Shown in pieces: positions 40,753-49,057 of a stretch of 58,333 bases of DNA (position 1 is its first letter; every line of letters starts with the position of its first letter). The notes under the pieces were generated by a model. It saw only the letters and a list, made by a program, of their open reading frames with translations, did no database searches and was not told the DNA's origin. The stretch lies in the NCBI GenBank assembly GCA_013388745.1, contig JACAER010000028.1, positions 1-58,333 on the forward strand. Reading direction: 5' to 3'. The DNA is from Chloroflexota bacterium. Lineage in GTDB: Bacteria > Chloroflexota > Anaerolineae > Aggregatilineales > Phototrophicaceae. Position numbers and translations under genes: made by a program.

Positions 40753-41975
40753 TCGACTCATTTTCTGTCGCCGAACTGACGACACACATCCGTGAACTGA
40801 TCGAAAGCAGCCAAACACTGCAAGATGTCTGGGTTTCGGGCGAAATCTCCAATTTCTCCAAAGCCTCCTCCGGCCACTGGTATTTCACGCTGAAAGACAG
40901 CAAAGCGCAGTTGAAATGCGTCATGTGGCGCAGCGCCGCCAGCCAGCAGATGTTCCCGCCCAACAACGGCGAGGCGGTGCTGGCGCACGGCTATATCGGC
41001 GTCTATGATGGGCGCGGCGAATACCAGTTGTACGCCGACAAGCTGCGCCCCGTCGGCATCGGCGACCTCTACGCGCAGTTCGAGCGGCTCAAGCAAAAAT
41101 TGGAGGCCGAAGGCTTGTTCGCGCCGGAGCGCAAACGCCCGCTGCCGCCCTTCCCGCGCATCATCGGTGTCGTCACGTCGGCGGATGCCGCCGCGTTGCA
41201 GGATGTGCAAAATGTGCTGCGGCGGCGTTTCCCGCTGGCCGAAGTGCTGTTAAGCGCCACGCCGGTGCAGGGCGCAGACGCCGCGACGCGCATCGTCAAA
41301 GCGATCGAACGGCTGCAAGAGACGCCCGCCGATGTGCTGCTGCTGTGCCGCGGCGGCGGCAGCATCGAGGATTTGTGGGCGTTTAACGATGAAAGCGTCG
41401 CGCGCGCCATCGCCGCCAGCCGCATTCCCGTCGTCAGCGGCGTCGGCCACGAAACCGACTTCACCATCGCCGATTTCGCCGCCGATCTGCGCGCCCCGAC
41501 GCCCTCCGCCGCCGCCGAAATCGCCACGCCCGACAGCGCCGATCTGCGCGACGCAGTGGCGCGGGCACAGACCCGACTCGGCGAGAGTCTGCGCGCCGCG
41601 ATCGGCCAAAAACGCGCCGCGCTGAACAATCAAGCGTGGGCGCTCAAGCAGCATTCGCCGCAGAACACGATTCGCGGCCAGCGCCAGCGCATCGACGACC
41701 TGAACGCGCGCCTGCTGAGCGGCCAGCGCGCCCGCCTGACGCTGCTGCGCACGCGGCTCGCCGGGCGGCTGACCACGCTGAACGCCTCCAGCCCACGCGC
41801 GCTTTTGGCGCGAGGCTACGCGCTGGTCAGCAAATCGCTGGACGGCGCGCGCGTCACCCGCGCGGCAGACGCCAAACCCGGCGAGGGGCTGACGCTGCAA
41901 TTCCACGACGGCGAACTCAAAGTGCGCGTCGAAGACAAAGATACGCACGAACGTTATCCGCGCAAATTATTCTGA
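40749..41975 (+). CDS. xseA: Exodeoxyribonuclease VII large subunit
   Basis: A 408-residue catalytic subunit of exonuclease VII, which degrades single-stranded DNA. The OB-fold opening VWVSGEISNFSKASSGHWYFTLKDSKAQLKCVMW is followed by RIIGVVTSADAAALQDV, the catalytic-domain motif LLLCRGGGSIEDLWAFNDE, and GVGHETDFTIADFAADLRAPTPSAAAE. A long helical region comes next. I chose the ATG at 40749, which overlaps the end of the HepT remnant; a GTG at 40734 would add five residues. It is separated from xseB by an extra membrane receiver gene. Confidence 0.95.
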   Translation: MIDSFSVAELTTHIRELIESSQTLQDVWVSGEISNFSKASSGHWYFTLKDSKAQLKCVMWRSAASQQMFPPNNGEAVLAHGYIGVYDGRGEYQLYADKLRPVGIGDLYAQFERLKQKLEAEGLFAPERKRPLPPFPRIIGVVTSADAAALQDVQNVLRRRFPLAEVLLSATPVQGADAATRIVKAIERLQETPADVLLLCRGGGSIEDLWAFNDESVARAIAASRIPVVSGVGHETDFTIADFAADLRAPTPSAAAEIATPDSADLRDAVARAQTRLGESLRAAIGQKRAALNNQAWALKQHSPQNTIRGQRQRIDDLNARLLSGQRARLTLLRTRLAGRLTTLNASSPRALLARGYALVSKSLDGARVTRAADAKPGEGLTLQFHDGELKVRVEDKDTHERYPRKLF

Positions 41976-41982
41976 GGACTTT

Positions 41983-42687
41983 ATGATCGACAAGGATATT
42001 CTGATCGAACTCATCCGTATCGCGCCATCGCTGCTGGTGCTGTTGTTCTTTTTGCTGACGCTGTTGTTCTATCACCGGCCCATCGGCCAACTGCTGGATC
42101 GCATCGGCAGCATCAAAGCCTTTGGCGTGGAAGCGGAATTCGCGGCGGCGCGCGAGCAGTTGATCGGCGCGGCCAAAAGCTATCAGTTGACTTTGAACGA
42201 ACTGGGCGGCGAGGACAAAGTGAAACAGGTTATCGAACGCGCCGACCGCATCCGCGACATGCTGCGCGGTGTGCGCGTGCTGTGGGTCGATGACCAATAT
42301 CTGGCCAACGCCAATATTTTCCGCTTTTTAAACGCCTACGGCATTATCGTGGACAGCGCCAGAGACACGCAAGAGGCGCTGACAACGCTGCGCTGGGCGG
42401 CGGCGGCCTACGAAGTCGTCGTCACTGATATTGTGCGCGGCAGCGATCATCAGGCCGGCCTGACGCTGATACGCCTGATACGGGAAGAAGGCATTCAAAC
42501 GCCGATTCTGGTGTTCGTGCTGCAACCCGATCCCACCAAACCGATACCGATCGGCGCGCGCGCCATCACCAATAACCCTCTGGTGCTGATTCATCATATT
42601 CTGGACGTGGTCGAAAGCGGCGGCGTGGCGCAGGATGCGGCGCAGAATGCGGCGCAGAATGCGGCGCAGGAAAGGAAACCGGCATGA
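41983..42687 (+). CDS. Membrane-anchored receiver-domain protein
   Basis: A 234-residue protein with one N-terminal membrane segment (about 13-30, IAPSLLVLLFFLLTLLFY) and a linker helix, then a response-regulator-like receiver (about 96-215). Asp103-Asp104 (VLWVDDQ) and Asp149 (VVVTDIV) form the acidic pocket. The canonical Thr is Val (LVFVLQP), and the conserved Lys is not clear. The C-terminus holds a DAAQNAAQNAAQ tract encoded by a 12-base tandem repeat. The gene starts seven bases after xseA and its stop overlaps xseB by four bases, so it sits inside the exonuclease VII operon. Confidence 0.75.
   Translation: MIDKDILIELIRIAPSLLVLLFFLLTLLFYHRPIGQLLDRIGSIKAFGVEAEFAAAREQLIGAAKSYQLTLNELGGEDKVKQVIERADRIRDMLRGVRVLWVDDQYLANANIFRFLNAYGIIVDSARDTQEALTTLRWAAAAYEVVVTDIVRGSDHQAGLTLIRLIREEGIQTPILVFVLQPDPTKPIPIGARAITNNPLVLIHHILDVVESGGVAQDAAQNAAQNAAQERKPA
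42625..42672 (+). repeat. Twelve-base tandem repeat, four units
   Basis: Four adjacent units of GCGGCGCAGAAT, with outer units slightly varied, encode the Ala-Ala-Gln-Asn tract at the C-terminus of the membrane receiver protein. Such a repeat can change copy number without shifting the frame. Confidence 0.85.
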
Positions 42688-42899
42688 ACGACATCAGCGC
42701 GCTATCTTTTGAGGCAGCGTTCGAGGAACTGGAAGCGCTGATCGGCAAACTCGACGGCGGCGATCTGGGATTAGAAGAATCGGTCACGCTGTTTGAACGC
42801 GCGCGGGCACTGGCCGATCACTGTCAAAACCTGTTGGACAAGGCCGAACTGCGCGTCAAGCAGCTCAGCGACAGCGGGCGCGTCGAAGATGTGAGTTAA
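42684..42899 (+). CDS. xseB: Exodeoxyribonuclease VII small subunit
   Basis: A 71-residue helical subunit that binds XseA. The sequence LSFEAAFEELEALIGKLDGGDLGLEESVTLFERARALADHC is diagnostic. Its ATG overlaps the stop of the membrane receiver gene. Length and motif order are normal. Confidence 0.95.
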   Translation: MNDISALSFEAAFEELEALIGKLDGGDLGLEESVTLFERARALADHCQNLLDKAELRVKQLSDSGRVEDVS

Positions 42900-42946
42900 C
42901 ACCCTGCCCGCCGCTTAAAAAATTTCCCCCAAAGAGGAGTGTGTTC

Positions 42947-43258
42947 ATGCAAGCCCATGAAATCCGCGAACTTTTGCAGCAGCAAAATGGCCGCGCCTAC
43001 CAAGAATTTTTGCGCGTGCCGGCCATGAGCATGGGGCTGTATGTGCTGCGCGCGGGCGACGCTGACCGCCAGCAGCCGCACAACGAGGACGAGGTGTACT
43101 ATATCCTCAGTGGGCGCGGTTTCATCCATGTCGCGGGCGAGGAGCGCGCGGTGCAGGCCGGCTCGATCGTCTACGTGCGCGCGCATGACGCGCATCGCTT
43201 TCACAGTATCAGCGAAGACCTGCATATTCTGGTGTTTTTTGCTCCCGCCGAAAGCTGA
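42947..43258 (+). CDS. Cupin domain protein
   Basis: A 103-residue single-domain cupin. The first motif is PHNEDEVYYILSGRGFIHVAGEE and the second is VYVRAHDAHRFHSISEDLHILVFF. Metal ligands His, Glu and two further His are visible. The role could be an isomerase, dioxygenase or sensor, and cannot be told from sequence. I chose the ATG at 42947 with GGAG seven bases before it; an in-frame GTG at 42941 overlaps the ribosome-binding region. Confidence 0.88.
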   Translation: MQAHEIRELLQQQNGRAYQEFLRVPAMSMGLYVLRAGDADRQQPHNEDEVYYILSGRGFIHVAGEERAVQAGSIVYVRAHDAHRFHSISEDLHILVFFAPAES

Positions 43259-43334
43259 GCGAGGCGTCAGTTTTTGGCGAGAGTGCCGAGATCGATGGTT
43301 AATGTCGTTGTCATGAGTGGAACGGACTTATTTT

Positions 43335-44090
43335 ATGCCCGAAGCCCAGACTCTCAATGCCCGCGCGCGCGCCGCGCTGCGCCTGGCCGATCAAGAGGCC
43401 GCCGCGCTCCAGCATCGTTATGTCGAGCCGGAACACCTGCTGCTGGCGCTGCGCCAGATGGCGGGTTTATGCGCCGACGTGCTCGACAAGCTCAACATTT
43501 CCTATGATGCCGCGCGCGAAGTGGTCGCCGAATCGCGCCTGCTGAAAAACCGTGACGGCGAAAGCTTGCAAGGACCCTCCAGCCGCACGCGCTACATCCT
43601 GAAAGCCGCTGCCGACGAAGCCAAAGCGCTGCACATCAGCGATATTGACACGCCGCATTTGCTGCTGGCGCTGGCACAGGAAACGCACCTGCGCGAAAAT
43701 CTGCTGCGCGCGTTCGAGTTGAGCGGCGATGATGTGCGCGTCGAGGTGTACCGCGCGTTGGGGCTGCCGCCGCCGCCCAAAAAAGCGAAGGCTGCCCCGC
43801 CGCCGCTGCAAACCGCCGAAGACGCGCCGCCCCGCGCCGTCTCTCCGTCCGCCGCGCCGCCCCGCCGTACCGTCTACAAAGAGCCGCCGCATCCGGTGGA
43901 AAATCCGCTGGAACGCCCCAACTTTTTCGGCGAAGGGCGCGCTATGCGTTACGCCTATAGCGCACTGCTGGGGCTGCTGTTTCTGGCGGCGCTGTTCAGC
44001 GTGCTGCGCTTTTTGGGCGCCATGACTATCCCGGCGCTGCTGCTGCTGCTGGGCATGTTTGCCGTTTATTATTACTATAAGCAGCGCTAG
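43335..44090 (+). CDS. Membrane-anchored Clp N-terminal domain protein
   Basis: A 251-residue protein. The first 145 residues are a ClpA/ClpC N-terminal repeat pair (LNARARAALRLADQEAAALQHRYVEPEHLLLAL and a second half DIDTPHLLLALAQETHL). A Pro/Ala/Lys-rich linker follows, then two membrane segments near the C-terminus (about 210-250, ending YYYYKQR). There is no AAA+ domain. In Clp chaperones this domain docks adaptors and substrates, so a membrane version might recruit them. Start could also be the GTG at 43317. Confidence 0.8.
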   Translation: MPEAQTLNARARAALRLADQEAAALQHRYVEPEHLLLALRQMAGLCADVLDKLNISYDAAREVVAESRLLKNRDGESLQGPSSRTRYILKAAADEAKALHISDIDTPHLLLALAQETHLRENLLRAFELSGDDVRVEVYRALGLPPPPKKAKAAPPPLQTAEDAPPRAVSPSAAPPRRTVYKEPPHPVENPLERPNFFGEGRAMRYAYSALLGLLFLAALFSVLRFLGAMTIPALLLLLGMFAVYYYYKQR

Positions 44091-44098
44091 ACACTGTG

Positions 44099-44120
44099 TA
44101 TATCCCAAATTTGGGATATA
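44099..44120. promoter_or_regulatory. Perfect 22-base palindrome between convergent genes
   Basis: The sequence beginning TATATCCCAAA is followed by its exact reverse complement. It lies nine bases after the Clp-N gene stop and 103 bases before the minus-strand TPR gene stop. It has no loop and resembles a dimeric-protein operator more than a terminator. The rest of the gap to 44222 is unusually AT-rich and contains nothing I recognise. Confidence 0.5.
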
Positions 44121-44222
44121 TATCGCAACTTTGTTCGAAAAGTCTTTGGTCTAAAGTAAAGTCTGAAAACGCAGAAACATCGGCGAGAGCAGTTTGCTTT
44201 CCTGATGCGTCCCGCCGCAAAA

Positions 44223-45197
44223 TCACACGCGCGAACGCAGTATCTCTAGCTGCGTTTCGGCGGCGCGCGCCGCGTCTTCCACCATGCCTAATTTGGTGAA
44301 GATAATCATGGCTTGCTGTAATTTGCGCGCGGCGGTCATGCGTTTGCCGCGCCGTGCCAGGCTTTTGCTGTGGCTGAACACCGTGCGCGCCATTTCCCCC
44401 TCGGCGTTGATCTCGCGGAAAATATCCGTCGCCGCCTGAAAGTATTCGTCGGGATTGGTAGAAAAATCGCCCAGCGGCGGCTTGTCCATGGCCATCAACA
44501 CTTCGCCCGCCGCGCGGTTGGCGAGTCCAAGCTGCAACGGTTGACGGATGTCGAGCGCCATACGCACCCCGGCGCGCGCTTCGCCCCACGCCTCGTCATA
44601 GCGCTCCAGCGCCTTGTAGATCAGCGCCAGCACATGATGCACTTCGCAGCGCAGACCGGGCACGTTTGGGTCAGCGGCGTCGAGGTGCGTCACCAGTTCG
44701 CGCGCCTCCAGCAGCGAAGCCAGCGCCTGTTCCGGCTGGCCGAGCGTTAACAGCGTTTGGCCTTCATTGGCGATCGCCACCGTTTGCAGCAGCAAAAAGC
44801 CCTCGCTGCTGGCCGTCTGGTAGGCGGCGTGATACAGTTCGCGCGCACGCTGGAAGTTGCCTTTGCTGCGGTAGTTTTCGCCCTGATTCAGGTCGATGAT
44901 CGCGCGGCGGCGTGTGTTGCCCAACTGTGTGAACAGCAGGCGCGCCCGTTCGTAGTGGCGGATGCTGGCGCTCAGGCTGCCGCGATGATTCTGGAGATAA
45001 CCGAGGACATGATGGGCGCGCGCTTCGTTGGCCAGCCGCCCTTCGCGCAGCGCTTCTTGCAGCAGCGCTTCGGCGCTTTCTAACGCGCTTTCGAACGTGA
45101 TTTCACCTGCTTCCCAGCGTCCCAACAGGCCGGTGCTGCGCTCATTGAAATCCTGCGTCGGTTCCGGGTCCAGTAAAGCAACCTGTGTGGTAACCAT
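44223..45197 (-). CDS. TPR-repeat protein
   Basis: A 324-residue all-helical soluble protein with about six tetratricopeptide-like units, for example EARAHHVLGYLQNHRGSLSASIRHYERARLLFTQLG and NYRSKGNFQRARELYHAAY. There is no output domain. It probably acts as a binding scaffold. AAAGG precedes the ATG, and a perfect palindrome lies 20 bases upstream of the start. Confidence 0.85.
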   Translation of the reverse strand: MVTTQVALLDPEPTQDFNERSTGLLGRWEAGEITFESALESAEALLQEALREGRLANEARAHHVLGYLQNHRGSLSASIRHYERARLLFTQLGNTRRRAIIDLNQGENYRSKGNFQRARELYHAAYQTASSEGFLLLQTVAIANEGQTLLTLGQPEQALASLLEARELVTHLDAADPNVPGLRCEVHHVLALIYKALERYDEAWGEARAGVRMALDIRQPLQLGLANRAAGEVLMAMDKPPLGDFSTNPDEYFQAATDIFREINAEGEMARTVFSHSKSLARRGKRMTAARKLQQAMIIFTKLGMVEDAARAAETQLEILRSRV

Positions 45198-45216
45198 CGG
45201 CGTGCCTTTTATACGG

Positions 45217-45234
45217 TGCTAAAATATTTTAGCA
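45217..45234 (-). promoter_or_regulatory. Perfect 18-base palindrome upstream of the TPR gene
   Basis: TGCTAAAATATTTTAGCA at 45217-45234 is fully self-complementary and lies 20 bases before the minus-strand ATG at 45197. Its position suits an operator overlapping the promoter (it contains TAAAAT and is followed by TATAAA). Confidence 0.5.
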
Positions 45235-45288
45235 AATCATACGGCACACGGCCTAAAGTTGCAACGTTTGATAGTGCGTTTGGCCTTA

Positions 45289-45852
45289 TTAGCCGCCCGC
45301 GATCGTCAAATTCAGCGCCAGCCGCCCATCGAATCCGATCCAGAAAGGGCGCACCAGCTCGTAATCGCAGTTGCCCTGCGTCAAAAAATGCAGCGTGATG
45401 TTGAGCGTGCTCCCGTCCAGGCCATACGCCAGCACTTCATGCCGCGCGGTACAGCCGCGCCCGGCGCTCCATAGGCCCGCCAGCGCCCGCCCGCCGCTGA
45501 AATCAAACGGCGCGCGCGCCACCGGACGCAAACACAGATCGGCGCTGTCCATGGCGTCGTAAAAGTCGCTGTGTTCCTGCGCGCTGCGCAGCACAAAGCG
45601 TTGATTCTGCTGCGCCATCTGCTGGGCGGCGGCGAAGCACAACCCGCTGACGACAGCGTTTTCGTCTGTCCAGGGATAATTCGGCGGTGTGGGGCTGAAG
45701 GTGGGCGCAGGCAGTATTTCCGTCGTCGCTGCTAAGGTCGGCGCGCCTTCAGAGGCCCCCGCTTGTGCGGCCGCCGTTTGCGGGGCGCTGGCGGGCGGGG
45801 GCGGCGCGCAGGCGGCCAGCAGGCACAGCAGCAGGCAGAATTTGGCGATCAC
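45289..45852 (-). CDS. Lipoprotein of unknown function
   Basis: A 187-residue lipoprotein: signal MIAKFCLLLCLLAAC with lipobox Cys15, then a Pro/Ala/Thr-rich linker to about residue 60. The globular domain has four cysteines and segments VVSGLCFAAAQQMAQQNQRFVL and GCTARHEVLAYGLDGSTLNITL. Not recognised. The 91-base gap to the TPR gene holds the palindrome at 45217-45234. Confidence 0.7.
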   Translation of the reverse strand: MIAKFCLLLCLLAACAPPPPASAPQTAAAQAGASEGAPTLAATTEILPAPTFSPTPPNYPWTDENAVVSGLCFAAAQQMAQQNQRFVLRSAQEHSDFYDAMDSADLCLRPVARAPFDFSGGRALAGLWSAGRGCTARHEVLAYGLDGSTLNITLHFLTQGNCDYELVRPFWIGFDGRLALNLTIAGG

Positions 45853-45964
45853 AGGTACTCCTGAATATTTACGATGTTGGGAAGCGCATTATTCGCACAC
45901 CCGCCGAAAGCGTGATACTATTGTTATACTTTTGCGTTCTCAATTGTACAGTGGGTTGAAGGCT

Positions 45965-46696
45965 ATGCGCATTCTGATTATTTCCGACATCCACGCCAAT
46001 CTCACCGCGTTCGAGACGGTGTTGGCGGACGCCAAAAATGAATGGGAATATGTGTGGTGTTTGGGCGATGTGGTCGGATACGGGCCAGACCCCAACGAGT
46101 GCTGCGAACTGCTGCGCACACTGCCGCATCTGTGCCTGGCCGGCAACCACGACTGGGCCGCGCTCGGACGGCTCGATATTCGCACCTTTAACCCCGACGC
46201 GCGCAAAGCCGTGACCTGGACGCAGGAAACGCTCACCCCGCAAAACACCGCCTACCTCGAAGCGCTGCCGACGACCTTCGTCATCGGCCAGTACACGCTG
46301 GCGCACGGCAGCCCACGCGAACCGGTGTGGGAATACATCCTGGAACCGCTGATCGCCGCGCTCAATTTCCCGCATTTCGAGACGCCCTACTGCCTGGTCG
46401 GGCACACGCACCAGCCGGTGATTTACGAGCAGATCAACGACAACGGCGAAACCGAAGCGCAAAGCCCCAAATATCGCCAGAAGCGCCAGCTTAACGGCAA
46501 GCGCCAGATCATCAACCCCGGCAGCGTCGGCCAGCCGCGCGACGCTAATCCCGACGCCGCCTATGCCATCCTCGACGTCGAAACCAATACTTTCGAACAC
46601 CGCCGCATCCCCTACGACATCGGCGCGGTGCAAAACCGGATGCGCAAGTACGATATGCCCGAACGCCTGATCGCGCGTTTGGAACACGGCTGGTAA
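45965..46696 (+). CDS. Metallophosphoesterase family protein
   Basis: A 243-residue calcineurin-like phosphoesterase. The five metal-binding motifs are present: ISDIHAN, LGDVVGYGPDP, AGNHDWA, a lone His in TLAHGSP, and GHTHQP. GSVGQPRD is typical of the YfcE/MJ0936-like group, which includes diadenosine tetraphosphate and cyclic-nucleotide hydrolases. I chose the ATG at 45965, with GAAGG upstream. The DtxR-type gene follows 20 bases later on the same strand, suggesting one operon. Confidence 0.9.
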   Translation: MRILIISDIHANLTAFETVLADAKNEWEYVWCLGDVVGYGPDPNECCELLRTLPHLCLAGNHDWAALGRLDIRTFNPDARKAVTWTQETLTPQNTAYLEALPTTFVIGQYTLAHGSPREPVWEYILEPLIAALNFPHFETPYCLVGHTHQPVIYEQINDNGETEAQSPKYRQKRQLNGKRQIINPGSVGQPRDANPDAAYAILDVETNTFEHRRIPYDIGAVQNRMRKYDMPERLIARLEHGW

Positions 46697-46716
46697 AGCG
46701 ACACGCCGGCGCGCTT

Positions 46717-47394
46717 ATGAACGACCTCAGCCCGACCATGCGCGACTATCTGGCGGAAATCTACCGGTTGGCTGACCGCGCCAGCGCGGACGAGGCGCAT
46801 TTCGTCAGCACGTCGGCGCTGGCCGATCTACTCGATGTCAGCGCGCCCGCTGTCAACCGCATGGTGACCAAGCTCAAAGAACAGGAACTGCTGGAACACG
46901 AGCCGTATCAGGGCATCCGCCTGACCGAGGCCGGCCAGCGCGCCGCCCTGCTGGAACTGCGGCGGCGGCGTATCGCCGAAGTCTTTCTGGTCAAAGTGAT
47001 GGGCTTTGGCTGGCACGAGGTCTACGAAGAAGCCCACCGCATCAGCAGCAGCCTGAGCGCCATGCTCACCGAACGCATGGCGCAGATGGCCGGCCATCCC
47101 ACCCACTGTCCGCACGGCGAACCGATCCCTTCGGCAGACGGCGTGATCGCCCCCAGCGGCGATTTTCTGCTGGCGGCGGCGCCGCAGAACGCCGATTACA
47201 TCATCACGCGCGTGCGCACCCGCGAATCCGATCGGCTGGAATATATGACGGCGCTGGGTTTAGTGCCCGGCACGCCCCTGCGCCTGCTGCATACCGCGCC
47301 TTTTAACGGCCCCTTGCAGCTCAAAGTCGGGCGTGAATACCGCATCATCGGCCACAACCTGGCCGAACTCATTTGCGTGCGCGCCGCAGGCTGA
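46717..47394 (+). CDS. DtxR/MntR-family metal-dependent repressor
   Basis: A 225-residue regulator. The winged helix (FVSTSALADLLDVSAPAVNRMVTKLKEQELLEHEPYQGIRLTEAG) is followed by a metal-binding dimerisation domain (EVYEEAHRISSSLSAMLTERMAQMAGHPTHCPHGEPIP) with His, Glu and Cys ligands, and a FeoA-like C-terminal SH3 domain. It should bind DNA when loaded with iron or manganese. No transporter lies next to it, so its target is unknown. It is probably co-transcribed with the metallophosphoesterase. Confidence 0.93.
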   Translation: MNDLSPTMRDYLAEIYRLADRASADEAHFVSTSALADLLDVSAPAVNRMVTKLKEQELLEHEPYQGIRLTEAGQRAALLELRRRRIAEVFLVKVMGFGWHEVYEEAHRISSSLSAMLTERMAQMAGHPTHCPHGEPIPSADGVIAPSGDFLLAAAPQNADYIITRVRTRESDRLEYMTALGLVPGTPLRLLHTAPFNGPLQLKVGREYRIIGHNLAELICVRAAG

Positions 47395-47420
47395 CGCCAA
47401 AATCGCCCTGCTGCGGGTTC

Positions 47421-49049
47421 TTAACACGGCAGCGTGAAGAAAAAGCGCCCGCCGCCCTGCCCGCGCCGTTTGGTAGCCGCCTCTGCCCAGATTTTGCCGC
47501 GATGCGCTTCTACAAAACTACGCGACAGCGCCAGCCCCAGCCCAGAGCCTTCCACCATGTGCGCGCGCGCATAGCCTGTGCGGAAAAACGGCTCGAAGAC
47601 CTTTTCGGCCTCCTCTTTGGTCAGCCCCAACCCCTGATCGATCACGCTCACCAGTACACACGGGCAGATCGTATCGTGCGGCGCGCTGGCCGGCAGCGCA
47701 TCGTGCGCTTTGATATAGCGCGTGGCGATCCGAATACGGCTTTTGACCGGCGTGTGTTTCATAGCGTTCGTCAGCAGATTCGTCATCACCTGCGCCACAC
47801 GATCGATGTCGATGCGTACATGCGGCAGATCGTCGTCCAAATCCATCACCATTTTCAGTTCGCGCTCTTTCGACTGGAATTCCAGCCGCGCGACACTTTC
47901 AATAATCACATCCGGCAGATGCGCCTCGCTCAGATGCAGCGCCAGTTCCCCGGCGTCGGCGCGCGAAATTTCGATCATCCCCGTGAAGACGCGGTTCAGG
48001 TGGCGCGCGCTGTTGAGGATAATTTCCGTATATTCGCGCGCAATATCCGGCAGGTCATCGCCCGCCGCTTCCAGAATAAACTGTGCGAAACCGCTGATCG
48101 ATGTGAGCGGCGTGCGCAGTTCATGCGACACGCGCGACAGCCAGGCCGAACGCAGCCGCGCGGCGGCGTTTTCACTGGTCACATCATGAAACGTATACAC
48201 CCGCCCCAGCACGCGCTCTCCCTGCCGGATCGGGCCGCTGTACCAGTGGATATCGAGATGCGCGCCGCTTTGCCCCGGTATGACAATTTCGCCCTCTGCC
48301 ACCTGTAGCCCATAAGCTTGCAGCGGCTGCCAGGCCAGCGCCAATTCCTGGCGCGTGCTGCGCGGGATTCGCAGCGCGTCGATCAGTTTGTCGAGCGTCA
48401 GGTTTTCCGCTTCGCTTTCGCTCACCCCGAAAAACGTTGTGAAGCGCGCGTTCACTGTCAGCACCCGCGACGTATCCTGATGCGGCAGCACAATCACCAC
48501 GCCGTCGGTCATCGCGTCCAGCAGCGCGATGCGCCCGTGCAGTACAATGTCCTGCTGTGATTGCAGCAGTTCGACTACCCTGTGCTCGGCTTGCATCTTC
48601 TGGCGCAGGGCGATATTCTGCACGATGGTTTGCGCCAGCGCCGCCTGCTCGCGGATTTCCTGAGCGTGTGCCGGCATGAATTGTCCGGCCTTGCTCGAAA
48701 GCAGCACCAGCGCGCCGATAATCCGTTTGTCCAGCAGCAGCGGAATCACCAACAGCGCTTCCACGCCGGGCGGCAAATCTTGCGCCAGCACAAACGGCTC
48801 GCCGTGCCCGCTATGCACCGTGCGGCGCAGCGTCTCGCCTAACGCCTGCTCCGCTTGTTGATACAGCTCCCTCGGCAGCGGCAGCAGATCAGCCCGACCT
48901 TCGCTCACCAGCAGCAGCGGTTCTGAGTCCTGGCAATAATAGACCGCCGACAAATCGGCGGTCAGGTGACGCAGCGCAGCGCGCAGCGCAGCGCGCAGCA
49001 GCGCCTCTGACTGTGGGTCGGAGACGACGGCAGGAGATTCTTGCGCCAT
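47421..49049 (-). CDS. Sensor histidine kinase with GAF and PAS domains
   Basis: A 542-residue soluble kinase. A GAF-like domain (about 20-160) and a PAS domain (about 175-300) are followed by the dimerisation/phospho-acceptor motif SRVSHELRTPLTSI with His309. The ATPase domain carries N-box NLLTNAMKHTP, G1 DQGLGL, F-box FEPFFR and G2 GSGLGLA. There is no membrane segment, so the signal is likely cytoplasmic. It follows the response regulator by eight bases in the same operon. Confidence 0.95.
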   Translation of the reverse strand: MAQESPAVVSDPQSEALLRAALRAALRHLTADLSAVYYCQDSEPLLLVSEGRADLLPLPRELYQQAEQALGETLRRTVHSGHGEPFVLAQDLPPGVEALLVIPLLLDKRIIGALVLLSSKAGQFMPAHAQEIREQAALAQTIVQNIALRQKMQAEHRVVELLQSQQDIVLHGRIALLDAMTDGVVIVLPHQDTSRVLTVNARFTTFFGVSESEAENLTLDKLIDALRIPRSTRQELALAWQPLQAYGLQVAEGEIVIPGQSGAHLDIHWYSGPIRQGERVLGRVYTFHDVTSENAAARLRSAWLSRVSHELRTPLTSISGFAQFILEAAGDDLPDIAREYTEIILNSARHLNRVFTGMIEISRADAGELALHLSEAHLPDVIIESVARLEFQSKERELKMVMDLDDDLPHVRIDIDRVAQVMTNLLTNAMKHTPVKSRIRIATRYIKAHDALPASAPHDTICPCVLVSVIDQGLGLTKEEAEKVFEPFFRTGYARAHMVEGSGLGLALSRSFVEAHRGKIWAEAATKRRGQGGGRFFFTLPC

Positions 49050-49057
49050 GACTACGT

